A stretch of DNA of 24,360 nucleotides from UBA6019 sp035535055 (lineage in GTDB: Bacteria; Chloroflexota; Dormibacteria; Dormibacterales; Dormibacteraceae): NCBI GenBank assembly GCA_035535055.1, contig DATLQT010000074.1, forward strand, positions 1 through 24,360. Direction: 5' to 3'. Both the position numbers and the translations under genes were made by a program. Below the pieces are notes generated by a model, which was not told the origin of the DNA, ran no database searches, and saw nothing but the letters and a program-made list of their open reading frames with translations. This document shows positions 13,801-20,934 of this stretch, in pieces (position 1 is the stretch's first letter; every line of letters starts with the position of its first letter).

Positions 13801-15039
13801 GTGAGGTTCCGGCAACGCGTTCGCCCTTGCTATGCGGCCGAAAAGGTGCGCGCTCGGCTTCAGCGTCCGCTCCATCGTCTTGCGGTCGACGGCGATGATC
13901 CCGAACTTCATCCGGTAGCCATGCGACCACTCGAAGTTGTCCATCGAGGTCCAGTGGAAGTAGCCGCGGACGTCCACCCCGTCCTCCGCGATCGCGCGAT
14001 GAACCTCGGCCAGGATGTCGACCAGGAACCGCTCGCGGATCGAGTCGTCGGTGGTGGCGATGCCGCTCTCGGTCACGTAGACCGGCTTGCCGAACCGCTT
14101 CAGCTCGACCAGCGCCTCGCGGATCCAGTCCGGCTTGATGGCGTCGCCGAAGTCCGAGATCGGGTAACCGGGCGGGTTGAGCTGGGTGCCGAACTCGCGC
14201 CGGATCGGGTTGAAGCGGAGCAGGCGTCCGGAGTAGTGGTTGAGCCCGATGAAGTCCGCGGACGCCGCGACCGTTCGTTGCATCCGTCGCCCGGCCATGG
14301 GCCACCAGTCGAGAAGGGTCCGGCCCGCCTGGACGGCGCCGCGGTCGAGCACGCTGCGCGGCCGCGCCGGTAAGAGCCAGAACTTGTTGTGGGCGATGCC
14401 GACCACCGCGTCTGGGCGCCGCTGCTTGATCAGCCGGTAGGCGCCCTCATGCGCCTTGCGCAGGTTGGCCAGCACCCGCCAGGCACCCCGAACGTCGTTG
14501 CGGCGGGCGGGCGGGAAGGCGCCGAAGATCCATCCCTGGGTCGCGTAGATGTTGGGCTCGTTGATGGTGCACCAGAGGTCGACCAGCTCTCCCAGCTCAT
14601 CGACCACCCGGCCCACGAAGGGCAGGAAGGCCTCGTCCGACCCGGGCGCCGCCCACCCTCCCCGGGCGGTGAACCAGAGGGGGCTGGTGAAGTGGTGAAG
14701 GGTGAGCATCGGTGACATGCCCTGCTCGCGCAGCTCGCTCAGCACGTTGCGGTAATGGCGCAGCTGGCGGGCGTCGAACTCGCCCGGCGTCGGCTCGATC
14801 CGCGACCACTCGATCGACAGGCGGTGAGCGTTGTTGGCCAGCTTGCGAAGGGTCTTGAAGTCTTCGCGGTAGCGGTGGAAGTTGTCGTCGGCGATTCCCG
14901 ACACGTCGCCGTTGGCGATGTGGCCAGGCTGCTGCTCGAACGCGTACCAGTCGTTGTTGGTGTTGCCGCCCTCGACCTGGTGCGCGGCCGTGGCGTTGCC
15001 CCACAGGAACCCAGCTGGGAATCGGCGAGGCTCTGTCAC
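13798..15039 (-). CDS. Glycoside hydrolase family 1 (beta-glucosidase-like)
   Basis: GH1 enzymes hydrolyse beta-glycosides with retention. The 413-residue protein has the family N terminus FPAGFLWGNATAAHQVEG (7-24), the acid/base TINEPN (Glu161), the sugar-contacting NHYSG (268-271), the nucleophile YVTESG (Glu324) and SMDNFEW near the C terminus. Slightly short for GH1 (usually 440-480) but with all catalytic parts. No signal peptide, so it acts in the cytoplasm. Substrate is not assigned; GH1 includes glucosidases, galactosidases and glucuronidases. The GTG at 15039 follows TATCAT by seven bases with no Shine-Dalgarno. It lies ten bases upstream of the oxidoreductase gene on the same strand and may read into it. 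Confidence 0.93.
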   Translation of the reverse strand: MTEPRRFPAGFLWGNATAAHQVEGGNTNNDWYAFEQQPGHIANGDVSGIADDNFHRYREDFKTLRKLANNAHRLSIEWSRIEPTPGEFDARQLRHYRNVLSELREQGMSPMLTLHHFTSPLWFTARGGWAAPGSDEAFLPFVGRVVDELGELVDLWCTINEPNIYATQGWIFGAFPPARRNDVRGAWRVLANLRKAHEGAYRLIKQRRPDAVVGIAHNKFWLLPARPRSVLDRGAVQAGRTLLDWWPMAGRRMQRTVAASADFIGLNHYSGRLLRFNPIRREFGTQLNPPGYPISDFGDAIKPDWIREALVELKRFGKPVYVTESGIATTDDSIRERFLVDILAEVHRAIAEDGVDVRGYFHWTSMDNFEWSHGYRMKFGIIAVDRKTMERTLKPSAHLFGRIARANALPEPH

Positions 15040-15046
15040 CTCGGCG

Positions 15047-15052
15047 ATGATA
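15047..15052 (-). promoter_or_regulatory. -10 element for the GH1 gene
   Basis: TATCAT on the minus strand ends seven bases before the GTG at 15039. Only 14 bases separate this gene from the divergent phosphoesterase start, so the element lies in the shared gap. No -35 was recognised. Confidence 0.5.
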
Positions 15053-15053
15053 G

Positions 15054-16358
15054 GTGGCCGTGCTGACCCGCCGTCAGTTCCTGGGCGCCGCGGCGACGGG
15101 GGTCGCCGTGGCCGGCTTCCCGGCCATCCGGATCGGGCGCGCGGCGGAGACGCCGCTCAGGAGCATCGTCGTGCTGATGCAAGAGAACCACTCCTTCGAC
15201 AACTACTTCGGCCTCTTTCCCGCCGCAGCGGGTCTCCCGTCCTGCGCGCCGCTCACGCATGCGGCCACCCTCTGCGTCGACGCGCCGCCCCACCAGGTCG
15301 AGGAGGCGCGGGCGGAGGCTGCCGGCGGCGTCAACGACCCGGAGCGCTTCCGCGCCCTCGGCGGCGACAAGGCCCTGACCTACTACACGGGCGCCGACCT
15401 GCCCTTCTACTGGGCCCTGGCCGACCGCTTCACCCTCTGCGACCACTACTTCTGCTCGGCCCTCGGGCCGACCGCGATGAACCGCGTCTTCAGCCTGGCC
15501 GGCGCCGCCGGGTCGGTCTTTGACAACAACTCCCTGCCGACGGCAACGCTGCCCGAGGTCAGCATCGTCGACCGCCTCCAGGCGGCGGGCATCGACTGGC
15601 GCTGCTACAACGCCCAGCCGCAGGACTCCGACTACAACGCGGTCCGCTACTTCCCTCGCTGGCGGGACGATCCGCGGGCATCCCGGCCCTACCGGGAGTT
15701 CCTCTTGGACGCGGCGGCCGGGCGCCTGCCGCCGGTCAGCTGGATCGTCACCGCGGACCCGCTCGGCGAGCACGGCCCCGACGACGTCAGCTGGGGCGAG
15801 CGGTTCAGTGCCCTCACCATCAATTCGCTGGCGGCCGGGCCGCAGTGGCGGGAGAGCGCCCTCATATTCGCCTACGACGAGAACGGCGGCTTCTTTGACC
15901 ACCTGCCGCCGCCGCGGGTCGACGACGCCGGCCTCGGCTTCCGTGTTCCGGCGATCCTGGTCTCCCCCTTCGCCAGGCCCGGCCATGTCAGCCGCTCGAC
16001 CTACGAGCACTGCTCGACGCTGGCGCTGATCGAGCACACCTTCGGGCTCCGGCCGCTCACCGGGCGCGACGCGGCGGCGGACCCTTTCCAGGACGGCTTC
16101 GACTTCGCTCACCCCGAGCTGTCCTACGTCGACTACCCCGCGCGCGACCTCTCGAGCTGTGGAACCAGTCCCAGCGGCTGGTACGGGGAGCTGCTGGGTC
16201 TGCCCGTGCCCTCCTCCGGGAACCCGGGCCGGGTGCCGGCGGCGCGAACGCTCTGCGCACGGGACCCGGCCCACCCGGGGCCCGACCTCGCCGGCGGCGC
16301 GATCGCGGGGGTCGGGGCGGCGGCCGTCGCGGCGCCCGCCGTCAGGAAGGGGTCCTGA
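15054..16358 (+). CDS. Phospholipase C / acid phosphatase-family phosphoesterase, Tat-exported
   Basis: The protein (434 residues) belongs to the bacterial phospholipase C/AcpA phosphoesterase family, which hydrolyses phospholipids or phosphate esters outside the cell. A Tat signal is visible: LTRRQFLGAAATGVAVAG (residues 4-21). Seen: the metal-site motif MQENHSFDNYFG (42-53), DHYFCSALGPTAMNR with candidate nucleophile Thr140, AYDENGGFFDH, and a late VPAILVSPFARPGHV segment. The C terminus ends in a hydrophobic Ala/Gly-rich stretch followed by RKGS, a possible membrane anchor. The start may be the GTG at 15054 or at 15060; both keep the Tat signal. The 3' end overlaps the convergent histidine phosphatase by 17 bases. 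Confidence 0.9.
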   Translation: MAVLTRRQFLGAAATGVAVAGFPAIRIGRAAETPLRSIVVLMQENHSFDNYFGLFPAAAGLPSCAPLTHAATLCVDAPPHQVEEARAEAAGGVNDPERFRALGGDKALTYYTGADLPFYWALADRFTLCDHYFCSALGPTAMNRVFSLAGAAGSVFDNNSLPTATLPEVSIVDRLQAAGIDWRCYNAQPQDSDYNAVRYFPRWRDDPRASRPYREFLLDAAAGRLPPVSWIVTADPLGEHGPDDVSWGERFSALTINSLAAGPQWRESALIFAYDENGGFFDHLPPPRVDDAGLGFRVPAILVSPFARPGHVSRSTYEHCSTLALIEHTFGLRPLTGRDAAADPFQDGFDFAHPELSYVDYPARDLSSCGTSPSGWYGELLGLPVPSSGNPGRVPAARTLCARDPAHPGPDLAGGAIAGVGAAAVAAPAVRKGS

Positions 16359-16971
16359 CCGGCTCCGGCCGCGGGGGCGGCTGGTACTCCCAGCTGAGGG
16401 CCCGATCGCCGTCGAACAGGACCTTCAGCAGCCCCGCGCGATCGACTGCCTTGCGGTACATCTCGGCCTCGTTGTGGGGTCGGCCATCGAGGAGGATCCA
16501 CGCCGCCTGCAGAGGGTCGGCGTGGCTCACCAGCACGATCTGGCGGTCAGGGGTCTGCGCGACCGCGCGGCGGGCGACCGCGAGGATCCGGCCGCCGAGG
16601 TCGGTGATCGCCTCGTCCCCGGCGACCATCCCGCGGCGCAGCTTGTGCAGGTACCAGCGGGGCCGCAGCAGCGGGACCATCCAGTAGCGGACCCCCTGCA
16701 GGTAGCGGCTGAACTCGGCCTCCCGCAGCTCGGGATCGGTCTCCACCTCGACCGGAGAGGGGAGCCGGCCGGCGATGATGTTCGCCGTCTCCACGGCGCG
16801 GGCGAGCGGGCTCGAGATGATCCTGGAGATGCCGCTGTCGCTCAGCCGGTCGGCCAATGCCTGGGCGCGGCGGCGCCCGACCTCGCTCAGCGGGAAACCG
16901 TCGAGGTGCCCATAGAGCACGCTCCTGGGATTTTCGACGTCGGAGTGCCGGACGAGATAGACGGTGGTCAC
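16342..16971 (-). CDS. Histidine phosphatase family protein
   Basis: This 209-residue protein belongs to the phosphoglycerate mutase-like branch of histidine phosphatases. Seen: the catalytic VRHSDVENP (His9), SSPLARAVETA with the phosphate-binding Arg58, an acidic ELREAEF segment and the second catalytic His150 in LVSHADPLQ. The insertion RYWMVPLLRPRWYLHKLRRG is typical of a phosphatase rather than a glycolytic mutase. Substrate unknown; the GpmB/CobC-like group includes sugar-phosphate and cofactor phosphatases. The GTG at 16971 follows TACATT by nine bases, without a Shine-Dalgarno. The 3' end overlaps the convergent phosphoesterase gene. Confidence 0.9.
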   Translation of the reverse strand: MTTVYLVRHSDVENPRSVLYGHLDGFPLSEVGRRRAQALADRLSDSGISRIISSPLARAVETANIIAGRLPSPVEVETDPELREAEFSRYLQGVRYWMVPLLRPRWYLHKLRRGMVAGDEAITDLGGRILAVARRAVAQTPDRQIVLVSHADPLQAAWILLDGRPHNEAEMYRKAVDRAGLLKVLFDGDRALSWEYQPPPRPEPVRTPS

Positions 16972-16980
16972 CGTCCGAAG

Positions 16981-16986
16981 AATGTA
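16981..16986 (-). promoter_or_regulatory. -10 element for the histidine phosphatase gene
   Basis: TACATT on the minus strand ends nine bases before the GTG at 16971 and there is no Shine-Dalgarno, so the leader would be about three bases or none. No -35 was recognised. Confidence 0.4.
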
Positions 16987-17038
16987 GAAGACGCGCCGCC
17001 TGGACCGGGTTCGAGAGGGCCCTGCCCCCTCTTGTCCT

Positions 17039-17647
17039 TCAGGCCTGGTGGTTCAGGTGGACCCTGTTGGACCCGTCGGCGCGACCGTCGAGCAGGGCGC
17101 GGGTGGCGACCTCGACCAGGTCCTGCCGGCCCATGCGGTCGAAGTTGACGCTGGCCTCGCCGAAGGACATCGTCAGCCGTCCCCACTGCCCGGCGCCGGA
17201 GGTGAACTCGTGGGCCGCGACGGCGTGCATGATCTTGTCGGCCGCGACCATCGCGCCGTTCTGGTCGGTCTCGGGCAGGAGGATGCAGTAGCGGTCGCCG
17301 AGGTAGCCGACGGTGTCGATGTCGCGGACTGCGCCGGCGAGAACGTCGGCCACCTCGCGGAGCAGGCTTCCGGTGTTGGCCGGGCCGAGGTCGGTGGCGA
17401 TGAACTCGGAGTGGTCGACGAGTCCGACCAGGATGGTCAGCGGCCGCTTGTAGCGAACGGCCCGGCTGGTCTCGTGATCCACCATGGCGGTGGTGAAGGC
17501 TCCGTTGAAGAGCCCCGTGGTGCCGTCCACGACGAAGAGCGCGCGGGTGTTGGGGTCCTCTCGCCCGGTGGCGCAGTTCGGGCAGTAATTGGCGCCGGCG
17601 GCCATCTGGGCGCCGCACGCCATGCAGGTGACCCCGGTTGAAATCAT
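17039..17647 (-). CDS. Zinc-ribbon protein with degenerate GGDEF domain
   Basis: The 202-residue protein begins with a zinc ribbon (CMAC at 8-11 and CPNC at 22-25) and continues into a GGDEF fold: DGTTGLFNGAF (41-51, for D.LTGL.NR), RAVRYKRPLTILVGLVD (62-78) and the SFGEAS strand (161-166). The catalytic GG(D/E)EF is LGDRY (116-120), so cyclic-di-GMP synthesis is unlikely. A nearby RDID (108-111) resembles the RxxD product-binding site, though spacing is one residue short by my alignment. It may be a binding or scaffold protein. No membrane segment is seen. The ATG at 17647 has no Shine-Dalgarno; TTTAAT lies nine bases upstream. It is divergent from rarA, with 32 bases between starts. Confidence 0.85.
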   Translation of the reverse strand: MISTGVTCMACGAQMAAGANYCPNCATGREDPNTRALFVVDGTTGLFNGAFTTAMVDHETSRAVRYKRPLTILVGLVDHSEFIATDLGPANTGSLLREVADVLAGAVRDIDTVGYLGDRYCILLPETDQNGAMVAADKIMHAVAAHEFTSGAGQWGRLTMSFGEASVNFDRMGRQDLVEVATRALLDGRADGSNRVHLNHQA

Positions 17648-17667
17648 GTGGGCGCCATTAAAGCACC

Positions 17668-17673
17668 TACCCT
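17668..17673 (+). promoter_or_regulatory. -10 element for rarA (leaderless start)
   Basis: TACCCT ends six bases before the GTG at 17680, the spacing expected for a transcript starting at the start codon. No Shine-Dalgarno lies in the gap and no TTGACA-like -35 was recognised. Confidence 0.5.
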
Positions 17674-17679
17674 TGGCCG

Positions 17680-18939
17680 GTGAGTGGGCAGGCCGACCTC
17701 TTCGGCGAGACCACCGGCGAGGAGCCCGGCCTGCCACTCGCCGCCCGCCTTCGGCCCCGTGGCTTCGAGGATCTGGTCGGCCAGGGCAGGGCGGTCGCGG
17801 TGCTCCGTGGGCTAGCCGAGTCCGGCAGCCTGCCGAGCCTGGTGCTGTGGGGCCCGCCGGGCAGCGGCAAGACCACCCTCGCCCGCCTCATGAGCGGCGC
17901 CGCGGGCGCCCGCCAGGTCTCCCTCAGCGCGGTTACCTCCGGCGTGGCGGACATCCGGCGGGTGATCGCCGAGGCCAGGCAGGCCCGCAAGCTCGGCCAG
18001 CGCACCGTGCTCTTCATCGACGAGCTGCACCGCTGGAACAAGGCCCAGCAGGATGCCGTCCTTCCCCACGTCGAGGACGGCACGGTGACCCTGATCGGCG
18101 CGACCACCGAGAACCCGAGCTTCGAGGTGATCTCGCCGCTGCTCTCCCGAACGCGGGTCTTCCGGCTCGAGGCGCTGACCGAGGACGATCTCCGCAAGAT
18201 CGTGGAGCGCGGTGTTGCCGAGCTCGCCGCCCAGATCGAGCCCGAGGCAGTCGAGGCGCTGGTCAACGGCGCGCGGGGGGATGCGCGGATCGCCCTCAAC
18301 GGGCTCGAGACCGCCGCCAACCTGTCCGCCGGAAGACCGATCGGGCTGCCCGAGGTTGAGCAGGCGCTGCAGGCCAAACACCTCCTCTACGACAAGTCGG
18401 GCGACCAGCACTACGACATCGTCTCGGCGCTGATCAAGAGCATCCGGGGCAGCGACCCGGACGCCGCCGTCTACTGGATGGCGCGAATGATCGAGGCCGG
18501 TGAGGACCTCATGTTCGTCGCCCGGAGGCTGGTCATCTCGGCCGCCGAGGACGTCGGTCTCGCCGACCCGCAGGCGCTGAGCGTCGCCGTCGCCGCCCAG
18601 CAGGCGGCGCACTTCATCGGCCTGCCGGAGGCGGTGATCCCTCTCAGCGAGGCCGCCGTCTACCTCGCCCGGGCGCCCAAGTCCAACACCTCCTACCGGG
18701 CCTACGGAGCAGCCGTGCAGGCGATCCGGGAAACCGGCAACCTGCCCGTCCCCGCCCACCTCCGCAACGCGCCGACCGCGCTGGCCAAGGCGATGGGCCA
18801 CGGCCGCGGCTACCGCTACCCGCACGACTTCAAGGATGGGAAGGTCGAGCAGCAGTACTTGCCCGACGCGGTGAAGGACCGCCGTTTCTACTCGCCGGGC
18901 GAGCGCGACGTCCGCCCCGATAGTCTTGAGCCCGAATGA
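17680..18939 (+). CDS. rarA: Replication-associated recombination protein RarA
   Basis: RarA (MgsA) is an AAA+ ATPase acting at stalled replication forks. The 419-residue protein has RLRPRGFEDLVGQ (23-35), Walker A GPPGSGKT (58-65), Walker B LFIDELHR (111-118), sensor-1 IGATTENPSFEV and the Arg-finger segment LLSRTRVF, then the C-terminal MgsA oligomerisation region with KSIRGSDPDAAVYWMARM and an SNTSYRAYGAA motif. Length is normal. The first residues include QADLF (4-8), which matches the QxxLF pattern used to bind the sliding clamp. The GTG at 17680 follows TACCCT by six bases. The stop overlaps the NDK-like gene as ATGA, so both are made together. Confidence 0.96.
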   Translation: MSGQADLFGETTGEEPGLPLAARLRPRGFEDLVGQGRAVAVLRGLAESGSLPSLVLWGPPGSGKTTLARLMSGAAGARQVSLSAVTSGVADIRRVIAEARQARKLGQRTVLFIDELHRWNKAQQDAVLPHVEDGTVTLIGATTENPSFEVISPLLSRTRVFRLEALTEDDLRKIVERGVAELAAQIEPEAVEALVNGARGDARIALNGLETAANLSAGRPIGLPEVEQALQAKHLLYDKSGDQHYDIVSALIKSIRGSDPDAAVYWMARMIEAGEDLMFVARRLVISAAEDVGLADPQALSVAVAAQQAAHFIGLPEAVIPLSEAAVYLARAPKSNTSYRAYGAAVQAIRETGNLPVPAHLRNAPTALAKAMGHGRGYRYPHDFKDGKVEQQYLPDAVKDRRFYSPGERDVRPDSLEPE

Positions 18940-19562
18940 CGACCCCCGCCCTTCTCATCTTCAAGCCCGACGCCGCCTACCGGCGCGCGGTCCGCGCCGG
19001 GATCTGGAGCTGGCTCCGGGCGCGCGATGACCTCCAGCTGACCGCCCTGCGCTGGTTCCACGCTCCGAAGGAGTTGATCGAGGAGCATTACGACTTCCTC
19101 GCCGGTCGGCCCTTCTTCGGGTGGCTGGTCGACTTCATGAGCGCGCTCCCGGTGGTCGTGGGGAGGCTCGAGTCGACGCCGGAGGACCTCGAGCGGATCC
19201 GCCACGACCTCGGCGAGACCCAGATCCAGAAGGCGTGGCCGGGGTCGCTCCGGGAGCGCTACGGGATCTACGGCGGGGTCAACTGCCTCCACCTTTCCGA
19301 CTCAGCCGAGAGCGGCGCCAAGGAGACGAGCCTGTGGGAGCGCTACGTCAAGTTCGACGGGGTCGAGGCGGGCCACCTTGCCGAGAGCGCCGGGGCGCCC
19401 GATCACACCTATGAGCTGCGGTCGCTGGCCGCGCAGTACAGCGCCGGCATCCATAAGGATCTGGCGGGCGAACGGATCCTCGCGCTCCTCCAGGAGGAGA
19501 CCGACCTCGGCGGCCTGGAGTTCCAGGCCTACTCGAGGATCATGCTCGGCGCTTTCGACTAG
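18936..19562 (+). CDS. Nucleoside-diphosphate kinase-like protein with C-terminal extension
   Basis: NDK passes phosphate between nucleoside triphosphates and diphosphates through a phospho-His. The 208-residue protein contains the whole NDK core: IFKPDA with Lys10, EEHYDFLAGRPFF with Tyr52, PVVVGRLES, Arg89, Thr95, Arg106, and NCLHLSDSAES with Asn116 and the catalytic His119. All residues I know to be catalytic in NDK are kept, although HGSDS reads HLSDS. About 65 residues follow the normal end of the family (usual length 135-150); I recognise no domain in them. The ATG overlaps the rarA stop. It could be a true NDK or a diverged nucleotide-handling protein; the core assignment is solid. Confidence 0.88.
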   Translation: MTTPALLIFKPDAAYRRAVRAGIWSWLRARDDLQLTALRWFHAPKELIEEHYDFLAGRPFFGWLVDFMSALPVVVGRLESTPEDLERIRHDLGETQIQKAWPGSLRERYGIYGGVNCLHLSDSAESGAKETSLWERYVKFDGVEAGHLAESAGAPDHTYELRSLAAQYSAGIHKDLAGERILALLQEETDLGGLEFQAYSRIMLGAFD

Positions 19563-20091
19563 TCCCCGAGGCCGCCGGCACGGCGGCACCTTCCGTCTTC
19601 GGCACCGGCGGGCGGTCGGACTCCGCGGCGATCTTGTTGGCCTTGACGACGACCGTGCTGTTGAAGAGCTCTGAATTGGGCACGATCACGAGGCTGCCGT
19701 CCTCGGCTCGGATGTAGGTCACCCGGAAGCGGATCTCGATGATGGTGCCCGAATAGGTTGCGAACTCGACGACGTCGCCGATATTGAGGCGCCGCTCGGT
19801 CAGCAGGTAGAGCCCGCTGACGTAGTTGCGCAGGATGTCCTGGATGCCGAGCGCCGCCAGGATGGTTGCCGCCAGCACGCCGCTGGCGCCGAGCTGGCCC
19901 TGGCCGACGAAGGTGGCCCCCACGACCAACCCGACCCCGATGACGCCCACGAAGGCGATCCGGGAGATGAGCGTTACGACCTCGGGCTGAATCCGGCGCC
20001 GGGACATCGCGCCGTGGACCAGGCCGCGGACCGCGCGCGCGACGAGCCAGAGGAGGAGGAGCCCGACCAGCGCCGCGGCAATCTCGAGCAC
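19540..20091 (-). CDS. MscS-family small-conductance mechanosensitive channel
   Basis: MscS channels open under membrane tension to release solutes. The 183-residue protein has two or three N-terminal hydrophobic segments, the pore-lining Gly/Ala-rich helix (ASGVLAATILAALGIQDILRNYVSG) and the beta domain LLTERRLNIGDVVEFATYSGTIIEIRFRVTYIRAEDGSLVIVPN, the hallmark of the family. It is shorter than E. coli MscS (286), ending soon after the beta domain with a Pro/Ala- and Lys/Arg-rich tail. The GTG at 20091 gives one helix plus the pore helix region; a more upstream non-ATG start is possible. The 3' end overlaps the NDK-like gene by 23 bases. It lies 50 bases after the L25 gene and may be cotranscribed. 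Confidence 0.88.
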   Translation of the reverse strand: MLEIAAALVGLLLLWLVARAVRGLVHGAMSRRRIQPEVVTLISRIAFVGVIGVGLVVGATFVGQGQLGASGVLAATILAALGIQDILRNYVSGLYLLTERRLNIGDVVEFATYSGTIIEIRFRVTYIRAEDGSLVIVPNSELFNSTVVVKANKIAAESDRPPVPKTEGAAVPAASGTSRKRRA

Positions 20092-20141
20092 CAGGCCGGT
20101 GGTGCCCGAAAAGCCGGCGAAGTCGAGCCTTGTCAGCGTGC

Positions 20142-20807
20142 CTACTCGGCGGAGGCCTCGGGCTCGGCGGCCCCCGCTTCGCCCTCGGCGCCCTCCTCGC
20201 CCTCGGCGACGGCCTCCTCGCCCTCGGCGGCTTCGGCGACGGGCTCCTCGGCGACCCGGTGGGCCTGGACCTTGACGATCATCTCGTCGCCGCCGGTCAG
20301 GATGGTGACGCCGTCGGGGAACTTCAGGTCATGGACGCGGACGGCGTCATCGACCTCCTTCAACCCCGCGACGTCCACCTCGATCGCCTCCGGGATGTCG
20401 CTGGGGAGGCATTCGACCCTCACCGCGTGGAGGCTGATCAGCAGGTCGCCGTCACCGCGCTTGACGGCAGGCGACTCGCCGACGATGGTGACCGGGACGT
20501 CGATCTGGAGCTTCTCTTTGAGGTCGATCCGGAAGAGGTCCACGTGCTGGGCACCATCGAAGCGGGGATGGGTCTGAACTTCCTTGATGAGCACCTTCTG
20601 GGCGCGGCCCCCGTCCATCTCCAGGTCGACCAGATGGGTTCGGCCGGCCCGGGCAAAGACGCGGCGGAACTCGGCGGCGTCGAGGGTGACGGCCTCGGAC
20701 TCGCTCCGATGGCCGTAGACGACTCCGGGGACGACGCCCTCGGTCCGCAGCTTGCGGACGTGGCGCCCGTTGACGGTGCGCTTGGATGCCTTGAGCTTCA
20801 GGTCCAT
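20142..20807 (-). CDS. rplY: 50S ribosomal protein L25 / general stress protein Ctc
   Basis: L25 binds 5S rRNA in the large subunit. The 221-residue protein is the long TL5/Ctc type: an N-terminal 5S-binding domain (about 1-90, starting LKLKASKRT and including RKLRTEGVVPGVVYG), a second beta domain (about 95-180, with FRIDLKEKLQIDVPV and VECLPSDIPEAIEVDV), and an acidic Glu/Ala-rich tail from about 185 to the end. The ATG at 20807 is the family's normal start. Its 45-base leader holds a hairpin followed by five T just before the ATG, and GGGAGG lies inside the hairpin region rather than at the usual spacing. The gene lies upstream of the mscS-type gene on the same strand. Confidence 0.95.
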   Translation of the reverse strand: MDLKLKASKRTVNGRHVRKLRTEGVVPGVVYGHRSESEAVTLDAAEFRRVFARAGRTHLVDLEMDGGRAQKVLIKEVQTHPRFDGAQHVDLFRIDLKEKLQIDVPVTIVGESPAVKRGDGDLLISLHAVRVECLPSDIPEAIEVDVAGLKEVDDAVRVHDLKFPDGVTILTGGDEMIVKVQAHRVAEEPVAEAAEGEEAVAEGEEGAEGEAGAAEPEASAE

Positions 20808-20811
20808 TTCG

Positions 20812-20853
20812 AAAAAGCCGCGGAAGTTTTCCTCCCAGACAGGGTCCGCCGGC
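20812..20853 (-). promoter_or_regulatory. Leader hairpin with T-run before rplY (candidate attenuator)
   Basis: On the minus strand, GCC-G-GCGGA (20853-20845) can pair with TCCGCGGC (20824-20817) as an eight-pair stem with one bulged G. It is followed directly by five T (20816-20812) and then the ATG four bases later. The enclosed loop contains CCC and GGG that can pair, and GGGAGG. No gene lies upstream on this strand to be terminated, so the structure would act on rplY itself. It could be an attenuator or a translation control element, or chance in GC-rich DNA. Confidence 0.4.
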
Positions 20854-20858
20854 GGCTA

Positions 20859-20864
20859 ATCATA
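20859..20864 (-). promoter_or_regulatory. -10 element for rplY
   Basis: TATGAT on the minus strand is one base from TATAAT. A start of transcription six to seven bases downstream would put the first base of the RNA at the 5' arm of the leader hairpin. No clear TTGACA was seen upstream. Confidence 0.5.
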
Positions 20865-20920
20865 TCGAAACTCGACTCCGCTTCCGGGCCGTCCGCGGAA
20901 CGCTTTGCGCTTCGCCCCGT

Positions 20921-20926
20921 TTTAAT
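20921..20926 (+). promoter_or_regulatory. -10 element for the L,D-transpeptidase gene
   Basis: TTTAAT lies eight bases before the ATG at 20935 and five before a GTG at 20932. It stands out as AT-rich in a GC-rich region and there is no Shine-Dalgarno. It differs from TANNNT at the second base, so the call is tentative. Confidence 0.4.
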
Positions 20927-20934
20927 CGATAGTG

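Noticed and set aside
15036..16274. 412-codon minus-strand open frame
   Set aside because: It lies opposite the phosphoesterase gene, whose motifs and Tat signal are clear; the reverse frame is Arg/Val/Gly-rich with no motifs.
17039..17647. Active diguanylate cyclase
   Set aside because: The signature is LGDRY instead of GG(D/E)EF, so catalysis is unlikely.
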